DNA of 64,000 bases from the NCBI GenBank assembly GCA_002633005.1, contig NMRA01000082.1:96518-160517 (forward strand), in the 5' to 3' direction. This stretch comes from Phoronis australis (taxonomy: Eukaryota > Phoronida > Phoronidae). The notes below the pieces were generated by a model. That model worked only from the letters and a program-made list of their open reading frames with translations, made no database searches and was not told where the DNA came from. Positions 26,401-34,418 of the stretch are shown here, one piece after another (the stretch's first letter is position 1; every line of letters begins with the position of its first letter). The translations under genes and the position numbers were made by a program.

Positions 26401-28352
26401 CAGGCTCTTTTAATTAATCGTTTGATTAAACAATGCCTCAAACGCATATTCATGTATAATTAAAAAGTAGTTTTTCTTTAATTTGGAGCATTGGTACAAG
26501 TCTGCACATGTTAGTCATTAACTTACTTCTGCGCTCCCCACATCTTTTATCGCGAGATAGAACGAAGTTGCGAAGTATGCATGGACTTGACGCACACATG
26601 TAGACGTGTCGACACGCCCCACTCAACTACTGAATAAATACTATACATACTTCGCTTATCTAAGTCTGCGGTAGCAGTAAATGATTTACGATACATTACG
26701 AGTTCATACATCAGACAATTTTGCTCAGCAGTGATAGTTCTTATTTCTCCTATATATTTCGGTAACCGGTGGAAGACCTCAATAATGCTGTATCTTCAAA
26801 CATCTTTCAGAGGCCTGTCAGAAGTCCCCAGCCGATCTCGTCTTCGTTCTTGATTCGTCGACCTCCATCTGGGGACCAGATTTCAAGCGAATGAAAACAT
26901 TTCTTCAGTCTATGATCGACATCTTCATCATCTCGAAAAATCTCACCCAGGTCAGCGTGCTCACGTTTAGCGACGGCGTCCATAACGAGTACAACCTGAA
27001 CTCGTACTCAGACAAGGATCGGATGCTGAACCACGTTGGGTTCATTCGCCAAATCTACGGCGGAACAAACACAGCAAAGGCAATCAAGTACATGAGAACC
27101 GAATCCTTCTCCAAGAAAAATGGCGCGCGTGACGACGTCCCGCACATTGGCGTCGTACTCACCGACGGCAAGTCATGGGACAAGCCCCGCACTATCAAGG
27201 AAGCGTCACTAGCTCACGAGGCCGGCATTCACATGATCTCCATTGGGATTGGTGAATTCGTGGACCAAGAAGAGGTCGACCTGATCGCTACGCCATCTGA
27301 TTCCAAGGCAGAGAAGAACAGCTTCCATCTGAAAAACTTCAAGGCGCTCGACAAAGCCTTCAGAGAAAAGCTTGCCATCAAGACTTGCCTGTGTATGTTT
27401 TCAAAAGCTTGTTGACGGAATTGTGCCTTTTATGTTGTCTAAAGCATGACGTGTCTTCTATTACAATCACCAGATATTTAAAGTTATCTTGTAGTATTTC
27501 TTTTTTCAACGTCGTGGTGTCTTTGGTGTCTAACAACAGTCGCATGATTTTAAGCAATGTTTTAAGGTTTTCACCTTTATTTCAATTTCAAATGTGTCTG
27601 TCAGTCTTCTCTGTGGTTTGCACGGCTGTTCTAAATGTACCTATATGTGTATTGGCGAGAGCTGTGTACGCATTAGATACTAACACGCATTGCTATATAG
27701 ATGTTGTGTTTTGTGTTTTACAGTTCAAGAGATTCTGGCTCCGGCCCAAGAATACTACGCATGCGCAGAAAGAACCCCCACCGACGTTATGTTTGCCCTT
27801 GACCCAACGAACGCAGGGGCCAAAGACCATCACACCTCCTTGCAATTCGTTAAAGACCTGGTAAAAGAAATGGAAGTTTCTCCGGAAACCGTCGAGGTCG
27901 GAATGATTCCGATGCACTGTACTTCAATGACTGGTTTTCATTTTGGAACGTACAAGGACAGTGATTCGTTGGCGAACGACATTGACATGTTTAGCTATCC
28001 CGATACAACTCACCTGCTGAACCAACTGTGGTCGAGTTCTTTTGATTCCAGAAACGGTGCTCGAAAAGATGCCAGAAAATTGGCCGTTCTGATTATGAAT
28101 AGTAAAGCAGACGATCTTGCAAAGTTGCAGTTGCAGAAATCAAAACTTCAACTGCATAAAATCGAAATGTACGTTATTGGAATTGGTAAAGACGTGGACG
28201 AAGACGAGATGAACATGATTGCGTCATCGCCGCGACATGTTAAGAAGTTAGACACTTATGAAGACTTGCCTCTATTAAAGGAGCATGTTCTAAATGACAT
28301 TTGTGGCGAAATTGACTTCGATTTCAGGGACAATGAGGTGACGAAATTATAG
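11432..28352 (+). CDS. Secreted triple-VWA-domain protein (whole gene, six exons)
   Basis: Coding exons are 11432-11482, 16128-16155, 24872-25462, 25911-26030, 26811-27392 and 27724-28352, giving 2001 nt and 666 residues. Phases run 0, 1, 1, 1, 1, so every junction is in frame. Residues 1-26 form a signal peptide. VWA1 lies between C38 and C222, a Pro/Lys-rich linker at about 224-263, VWA2 between C266 and C456, and VWA3 between C471 and C651, followed by a short acidic tail. Paired cysteines flanking each VWA are typical of matrilin, vitrin and collagen VI A-domains, so an extracellular matrix or secreted adhesive role is inferred. No collagen, EGF or transmembrane segment is visible. The first two exons are inferred from splice sites and phase, with no direct homology; the four VWA and linker exons are secure. 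A further small exon in the 8.7-kb second intron cannot be excluded. Confidence 0.85.
11483..16127 (+). other. VWA gene intron 1
   Basis: It carries no convincing exon. It holds the single-n block with a 0.6-kb false duplication (14073-15281). Short open frames here are A+T-rich and unsupported. Confidence 0.6.
14073..15281. repeat. Near-identical direct copies flanking single n at 14677
   Basis: Bases 14073-14676 and 14678-about 15281 match over about 604 bp, with roughly ten differences including one-base indels. The junction is the n. It lies in intron 1 of the VWA gene, so the true intron is probably shorter. Confidence 0.92.
16128..16155 (+). CDS. VWA gene exon 2: 28-bp micro-exon completing the signal peptide
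   Basis: A pyrimidine-rich acceptor (cctcgtttcttttccag) ends at 16127 and a strong donor (gtgagt) begins at 16156. The 28 bases shift phase from 0 to 1, exactly what is needed to join exon 1 to exon 3. The residues added, VLQCSVTHA, finish the hydrophobic segment and leave a plausible signal-peptidase site after Ala, with APHTTTDAAQ following. Splicing is inferred from sequence only. Confidence 0.7.
16993..17016. repeat. Poly-T tract (24 bases)
   Basis: An uninterrupted T run in VWA intron 2, possibly the reverse of a retroelement A-tail; no body is recognised. Confidence 0.8.
19036..19177. repeat. Small foldback with GGCGGATCC ends
   Basis: The ends ataggcggacccgg and gtggatccgcctct are inverted copies around an interior with two similar T/A-rich gaccc-type blocks. 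It is a non-coding MITE-like element. Confidence 0.55.
19479..19684 (+). repeat. MITE-like element, CATGCGCGCAC family, copy 3 (truncated)
   Basis: The left end (atgcgcgcacacagcct) and interior match copy 1, including cgccgaattttg and the gcggacctttctt segment. The right terminal repeat is missing. Confidence 0.7.
24872..25462 (+). CDS. VWA gene exon 3: first VWA domain, intact MIDAS
   Basis: The exon is 591 bp, phase 1-1, as usual for shuffled extracellular modules. The acceptor is ttgttcattttag and the donor is gtaatt. It encodes residues 27-223. The VWA fold is shown by DIVFVMDSSSSI with the MIDAS triad D50, S52, S54, by GGDTATDKAI with T121, and by IIITDGESD with D151. Flanking C38 and C222 probably pair. 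There is one N-glycosylation sequon, NET at 136. Divalent-cation-dependent ligand binding is expected from the intact MIDAS. Confidence 0.95.
25463..25910 (+). other. VWA gene intron 3
   Basis: No feature is visible apart from the splice sites. The first 74 bases stay open after exon 3 by chance. Confidence 0.7.
25911..26030 (+). CDS. VWA gene exon 4: proline-rich interdomain linker
   Basis: The exon is 120 bp, phase 1-1, between acceptor ttgattttacag and donor gtaagt. It encodes 40 residues including FVPPPVVSHAPPPRTWRKKK and PPTVVTIE: rich in Pro with a basic patch, and no cysteine. It spaces VWA1 from VWA2. Being frame-neutral, it could be skipped without breaking the protein. The basic patch could bind acidic glycans, but this is inference. 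Confidence 0.85.
26031..26810 (+). other. VWA gene intron 4
   Basis: No gene, repeat or RNA is recognised between the splice sites. Confidence 0.7.
26811..27392 (+). CDS. VWA gene exon 5: second VWA domain, intact MIDAS
   Basis: The exon is 582 bp, phase 1-1; acceptor catctttcag. The donor chosen is gtatgt at 27393 because it keeps phase 1; the nearby gtgtat at 27391 would give phase 2 and break the join. MIDAS residues are D278, S280, S282 in DLVFVLDSSTSI, the threonine in GGTNTAKAI, and the aspartate in VVLTDGKSWD. C266 and C456 bracket the domain. Third codon positions are richer in G and C than in the surrounding introns, supporting real coding. Confidence 0.95.
27393..27723 (+). other. 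VWA gene intron 5
   Basis: The 331-bp intron is open in one frame throughout, but that frame does not agree with the VWA frame on either side and its composition is T-rich. Confidence 0.75.
27724..28352 (+). CDS. VWA gene exon 6: third, degenerate VWA domain and stop codon
   Basis: The acceptor is ttttgtgttttacag; the exon joins in phase 1 and ends with TAG at 28350-28352. It encodes residues 458-666. The domain is recognised by TPTDVMFALDP at the first strand and by MYVIGIGKDVDEDEMNMIAS near the end, matching the same segment of VWA1 and VWA2. The DxSxS motif is replaced by DPTNA and the TDG loop by MNSKAD, so metal binding is probably lost. C471 and C651 are kept, implying a folded structural domain. 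The tail is acidic. Confidence 0.92.
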
Positions 28353-29958
28353 AAGAAATAATCCTATTGCATATAGTAATGTGCTGGTTTCACTCAGACA
28401 AATTTGGCCTGATACACGAGAGCAATACTTTGAACTTCGACGAAAGCGGGTTTGTGCACAGACTGTGTGTAGCTGAATGCAACCAAATGTTAACATAAAA
28501 ATGGAGTCGTTCACAGCGCCATCAACTCTTACTAGATGGCGCTGGGGCAGATAGTAACCTAAATACTCGTTTATAGCCTACAGGTGGTGTTGCTCACTTC
28601 TTGTTTAAAGTTATAGCTGGTGAGTTTTAGTTGACGAGGTTCTGCGAAATTCTCAGGCCAAATTTGTTTCGTATGATTACATTCCAAGCGAAACTTAACG
28701 GTGATCAACCTCAAGTCTTCAAGATGACACTTTTTCAAAAGATCAGACATAATTATTGCGTTAAATGACGAGACGCGTTGTTGATGTGAAGTGATGTAAT
28801 GTGGATTGGCGTAGTGCCGCATGTGCTGCACGCAACGAAGGGCTGTAAACTGGTTAGTGCAATTTGTTTTAGTGCCACGCATGTTTCACAAAATTGCTTG
28901 TAGAGAACGCTTCTCAAGTCGCGCGAGAGCTTAGCGAGATGAAGTCACGCGAGGTCGTCTGCCTGTTTGCTCTTATCAAACTTGTGACTTTTCCGAACGT
29001 GACGATAAAGTTTATAAAGAACGCATAAGTAGTTGGTTGGTGACAGTTTTGAAAAATTAGCATCTTAAAACTATTCTGTACTATTTTCACGAAATTGAGA
29101 GCAAGATCATACTTCACTATAATTTATAGGGTGTGTTTGGTTTAGAAAGTATTGGCGACGATGCTTACGACTAACATTGTGTAAATAATGTTTCGAAACT
29201 TTTTGTGATATTTATTGTGCATTATGACTTTGTTTGCTCCTAAATGAATGTTTTTGCGTGTTACGAACGATCATTAAATTATATGTACGTGATTCGATAG
29301 TTTCTATTACCCGGTACGGAACTAATGATCTGATTTGGAAATGAATTTGAATCAAGCTTTCACGAAACCACTTGTCTTACACGTTTTTCAACTGATGAGA
29401 TAACTAAAGTTTTCTCTTCGGTCTGCGAATTATACATAACACTGTAAAGCATGTCCCGGGTTATTGAAGGAGTTGGCCTCGTTTTCAGCGTCAGATTTTT
29501 AAAGTGCGGTATCAAAGTCATAAGACAGATACCGTGCAGTTCAGTGCGCATGTGTCAAGAAGAAATTGTTCTCAATAGTTTTAAAGTGACTGTTGATGTC
29601 TGGTGAGAGGCTTCTGGAAACGTTAAGCACCTTTCCGGCACGCGCAGTCGGCTGGAAATATACCTGGACTTTTGTGAGGAAATTCCAGTGCTATGTACAA
29701 CGTTCTTCGCACGGAAAATGAAACTATTTTGTGATAGCATTTTACTGTTACGTACAATGATTGTCTTGTGGAAATGAAGACTTTTAGTGTCACTCTGAAG
29801 AAGTGAATGAGACTGCGTCATCACACGAATCGGAAGCGAGTTACACTCGTGTAACTGTGTTTTGTAGTGTAAGGCATCAGTTTGTATTTGTTTATGTTAG
29901 CGACATTCATACTTGTCTTTATGTAAATAACAACTAACTTATTTATTGTACATAAACT

Positions 29959-30010
29959 TGATGTTGACGATGATGACGACGACGACGATGAAGACGATAA
30001 TGATCGTGAC
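29959..30010. repeat. GAC/GAT-type simple repeat
   Basis: The run is an imperfect gatgacgacgacgacgatga-type trinucleotide tract. Confidence 0.8.
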
Positions 30011-30078
30011 AGCGTTGGTGATAATGCATGCGAGATGTTCTCTCTATAGCCACAGATGATACAAACTGACAGCGTTGA

Positions 30079-30084
30079 AATAAA
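30079..30084 (+). promoter_or_regulatory. Candidate polyadenylation signal of the VWA gene
   Basis: AATAAA is followed within 30 bases by a T/G-rich stretch. It lies 1.7 kb past the stop codon; the variant ATTAAA at 29273 is an alternative. Confidence 0.4.
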
Positions 30085-32665
30085 CGTATGAAATCTTCTT
30101 GTGAATTTTGTTGATTTATTTTATAGATCACAGTACTTAAAAGAAATATATCAAGGGGTGAAAATATTATACTATTTACATTTTATTAATGCTTGTGTAA
30201 AAAATAGTTTTCTCGAAATACGTGCGAATGAAACACTACAGAAATATTTTGATTCTCTGTCTGAAGATATTTGCTTCTACATGCGGGTTTCCAATAGAAG
30301 TCGAATTGACGTAAAACTAGAATTACTTTAAAAGCATGCATAAGGCCGTTTTCATGAAACAGATCGGATGTCATTACCCGCTAATAAGCGTTAGTCCCTG
30401 AAGTAAAGGAGGATGTTTGATATTAAAATACCGCCGAACTGCAATTAAAAACTTTAGGGTCAGAATATCAAAGTTTAAGAACGCCATCATACAATTATTC
30501 ACAATATACGAACATGTACATACAAAACACACTTGTTAGGCCATGAAAAATAATTCACCGTGTCACTGCCTAAAACAAAATTATTCAAAAGAACGATGCA
30601 AGTCATCATCAAAACATAGATCATAACGACAAAAATTACACGTAATTTTTAAACCTCTCCATGAAGTTTCAATAAACCCACCTTCTGTCGCAACATTTAC
30701 TTCTGATTTAGACCAGGGGCCCGTTTTACGAATGTGACGTCAGACTTAAAACAGAAATTTGGTCTGATGCTTTCACTTCAAAAAGGTTTAGCCAAGCCAT
30801 TATGAGCGCGTCACGGTCTAAATATAATTAATAGAAATTAGTTCTACAATCTCCAGTTATGAGTTTATTTTTGGATACTTTGTAGTTTTGTTTAATTGAG
30901 ATTTGATTATTTTTTGGAAATAATTATGTGGAGCATAAGAATGATTTTCTGTCTCAGGTCGTAAGTCACTTTTCATGAAACAAAACCGAGATACTGCTAT
31001 GAAATTGAGCTTAAATTGTTTCGTGTATAATGAAAGGTGATTTCTGAGTTTGACAAGAGGTGGCAGTTTGTACTTGCTTGAGCCCAGGATCCACAACTTA
31101 GCTTGTCACGCCGGGTCATTTGAAGCGCCATTAGTCTCAAGCAATAATGAAATGTGATTTTTTTCCAAACCTGTAAACTAGTTTTCACCTCTGTAAGAAA
31201 AAAATTGACTTTAGGTCAACAGAGGTAACGGGTCTAAATCAAAACTAAATTTCTTTGAAATGTTGTGTTTTAGCAAGTGTCAGTGATAAAAATCAATAAA
31301 TAAGAATCAAACCCGAAGACTGCCGTTGCATAACACATAAAGCTTTCATAATTTGACGGCAAACCACGGTAAAATAAATTAAAAACAAGACGTCCTTCTC
31401 CAAATCTGTCTCCAACTCTTGCAAGCATGACAACGATTTTGAAAAATTCTACGCATCATTACTGCCATGCTTACGTGCTCAGTCGCAACGAATAGTTACG
31501 GCATGTCAATCAATACTTCAGCGAATAGTCCGCCATCTTTTTTGCACAAACATTGGCTGCAAACATATTAAGCGTTAAAATGGTTTAACGATGCGCTTGG
31601 GACGTATGTTATGTAGAACAATGATATGCAGAGGACGAACAAGGACAAGCGCTGTGTGTTGATTAGAGTATACATGTATTTACATGTTATAGACTTCACC
31701 ATCAGCTGAATATATAGTCAGGATAAGTCATAGCGTGCTGGCGACGATATTTATGGACAAACGAGCACAAAGTTTATGGAATTCAGCTTCACAATTTTTC
31801 GCAAATATCATTGTTCTGTTTTATTTTATCAAATAGTTTCTAACTTGAATTAGCAATTAAACTTGGACGACAGTGTGACTTGCGGGAAAGTGGCCTCCTC
31901 GATAATCCGAGGTTTGTTGTTCAAAACACTACATCAATAGCGGGCACCAAAAACCTTTCAAATTCAGTCAATAAAATTACATAGAAGAAGTTTTTCACCA
32001 CCAGCCTCTGTACTATAAAATGGCTTACAAGAGAACCTAATCTTGTTGCCAAACAAAAGGGTAGAATACGAAACAACTACTGTACCAACGGTGTCAGTTT
32101 GGATTGATGGGACATCTGTGGATGGAGCTTGGCCTAATTATCTATGAATGTGCTTAAAAGTTTGGTACCCTGAATGCACTGCTTCGTGCAACAGTTTTAT
32201 TTTGCTTCCCCGTTTTCATGACGTAGCTCTATATTATAATAGTTTCAGTGAAATATGATCAAACACGTTGTGAAGACTGTGTTACTTTAGTTCGTTTACA
32301 AAAGATTTACGCCATATTCGTTTTGGGTAGTGGGATTTCGCAACAGTAACTGCGGCCTAGCTGTGTTTATCGGGGATGCGCTTTGTAGACCCAATACACC
32401 AGTCATACAGCGTACAATATTCACTTCTGGAACGAAAACAATAACATGTATCCCTTAATACAATAATTCTCTATAACAATTCAATATTCCAGCCTCTTCC
32501 ACAAGTCACTTCCGTGAGCGCAATTTTGATAGGTTGCGTTGATAAGGTATCGAGCATGCTGCTGTCTTTCACTTGCATGATTTTGCGTGATCTTTTGTGA
32601 TTTCAATTTTCTCGCAAGAGCCTTGGTCTACGGAAATCTATCCTGACCTATTCTTTCATTATTAG

Positions 32666-32975
32666 ATGTATATGGCCGAATGTACCTTGATAGGTGTGAC
32701 ACCTATTGAAATATCCCGACACTACGTTGACAGACTGAGCGCAAAACCTGTGCATCCACATTTAATCTTCAACAGTATTCAATTAGCTGGCATTAGTCGG
32801 TCGAGAGAGAGAATGGCTTTCATAAAAAGTACGGCGGCTGATCACGTGGGACTGGATAATTCCTGTTGTATGCACACTAGCTGCATACAGAGAGATGACT
32901 ACTTTGCAGTCATTGACATAAATGTTGCCGCAAAAGTTCGATATCATGAAAAATTACACTTTGTGGTTACCACAG
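32666..32975 (+). other. Candidate orphan exon or decayed open frame
   Basis: A 103-codon open stretch begins MYMAECTLIGVTPIEISRHY right after an acceptor-like cattattag and ends at a consensus donor (cag, then gtaagg). In the falsely duplicated copy (from 33447) an Arg codon is TGA and the donor is ataagg. If both copies are alleles, one allele is broken, which argues against a required exon. Confidence 0.25.
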
Positions 32976-33150
32976 GTAAGGCTAGTTGCTTCCTTAGAGG
33001 AGAAGTGACAATATAGAGGTCGTGGTGTCCACGTGACTAGTCGCCTTTAACCTATTTACCCATAGAGGAAAACAGATGCATGCGCACACCAGAGAATAGA
33101 TTTGTGGGCTGTCATCCCCTACTGTCTGGAAGCGTTTCGATTTATCAAAG

Positions 33151-33287
33151 CATAGACTATAGTACATGGACCGCCAACTCCGTATACTTTCAATGGATGA
33201 AATCTGTGAGCTTGCGCACAAGCCTTTACGTCATTATTCACTGGCGACACCTGGCTAAATTATCTGGTGTAATTTCCGGCAAGTACG
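33151..33287 (+). pseudogene. Second copy of the DRQLR.LSMDEIC fragment
   Basis: It begins catagac as at 46303 and encodes DRQLRILSMDEICELAHKPL, then an in-frame stop (LATPG followed by TAA). It ends at the assembly n, so its true 3' limit is unknown. Confidence 0.5.
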
Positions 33288-34156
33288 NTTCCGTGAGCGC
33301 CATTTTGATAGGTTGCGTTGATAAGGTATCGAGCATGCTGCTGTCTTTCACTTGCGTGATTTTGCGTGATCTTTTGTGATTTCAATTTTCTCGCAAGAGC
33401 CTTGGTCTAAGGAAAGCTATCCTGACCTATATTCTTTCATTATTAGATGTATATGGCCGAATGTACCTTGATAGGTGTGACACCTATTGAAATATCCCGA
33501 CACTACGTTGACAGACTGAGCGCAAAACCTGTGCATCCACATTTAATCTTCAACAGTATTCAATTAGCTGGCATTAGTCGGTCGAGAGAGAGAATGGCTT
33601 TCATAAAAAGTACGGCGGCTGATCACGTGGGACTGGATAATTCCTGTTGTATGCACACTAGCTGCATACAGAGAGATGACTACTTTGCAGTCATTGACAT
33701 AAATGTTGCCGCAAAAGTTTGATATCATGAAAAATTACACTTTGTGGTTACCACAGATAAGGCTAGTTGCTTCCTTAGAGGAGAAGTGACAATATAGAGG
33801 TCGTGGGGTCCACGTGACTAGTCGCCTTTGACCTATTTACCCATAGAGGAAAACAGATGCATGCGCACACCAGAGAATAGATTTGTGGGCTGTCATCACC
33901 TACTGTCTGGAAGCGTTTCGATTTATCAAAGCGAGCTAACGATTTGTCACAAATTGTTTGTTATACAACGTCGCTCTCCTTCTGATGAAATGTGAATTTG
34001 AGTAACTTAAAATTTACAAGGTAGTGCTAGCCTGAGAGCGTTCTACAACGGTCCCACACGTATAAATTCATTCATACAGGTAGTAATGCGTGACCCTCAG
34101 TACAAACTCGTGATATTTTGTGTTTTAAATCCTCCCAGGTATTAAGCAGGCATGTC

Positions 34157-34162
34157 TTTATT
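34157..34162 (-). promoter_or_regulatory. Polyadenylation signal of the mucin-sushi gene
   Basis: AATAAA on the minus strand lies 77 bases after the stop codon, giving a short 3' untranslated region. Confidence 0.65.
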
Positions 34163-34238
34163 CATTGGCACTACCAAGTGACATAAAGCTTCCCGTCACT
34201 TTGATAATGGCGCTTGCTGGTACTTAAGATTGCGTTTT

Positions 34239-34418
34239 CTACTTATTCTTTCCTCTAACTTGCTTTGCAACCCAAGACATTTTCGCTACGCTGCCAGCTT
34301 TCTTGGGCTTGGTCTTGACTTTCGAGTAATTCGGCTTGGAAGTCGGTGGTGGTGGCGACGGTGACTCATATCTGGGCGCTTCGCTCACGTGCGTTACAGT
34401 TGTGCGTGGTGAATCCCA
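34239..34418 (-). CDS. Mucin-sushi gene exon 7: C-terminal tail and stop
   Basis: The acceptor gtatttctcttttcag precedes 34418. It encodes 59 residues and TAG. The start is WDSPRTTVTHVSEAPRYESP, then a short Pro run, a Lys-rich stretch, and the end MSWVAKQVRGKNK. The PRYESPSPPPP segment could bind SH3 or WW partners (inference). The C-terminus is strongly basic and is not a PDZ-binding type. Confidence 0.88.
   Translation of the reverse strand, partial: WDSPRTTVTHVSEAPRYESPSPPPPTSKPNYSKVKTKPKKAGSVAKMSWVAKQVRGKNK

Larger units (their letters stand above)
28353..30100 (+). other. Probable 3' untranslated region of the VWA gene
   Basis: No gene is seen. An ATTAAA lies at 29273-29278 and the first AATAAA on this strand after the stop is at 30079-30084. 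A GAC/GAT-type simple repeat sits at about 29959-30010. Confidence 0.4.
32510..33933. repeat. Near-identical copies around single n at 33288
   Basis: Bases 32510-about 33150 match 33289-about 33933. Between them, 33151-33287 is present only after the first copy and resembles a repeat at 46303. This fits two haplotypes, one with and one without that insertion, placed in series by the assembler. Confidence 0.88.

Noticed and set aside
27385-27864. 159-codon frame crossing VWA intron 5
   Set aside because: It is a different frame from the VWA exons on both sides; the middle part is T-rich intron.
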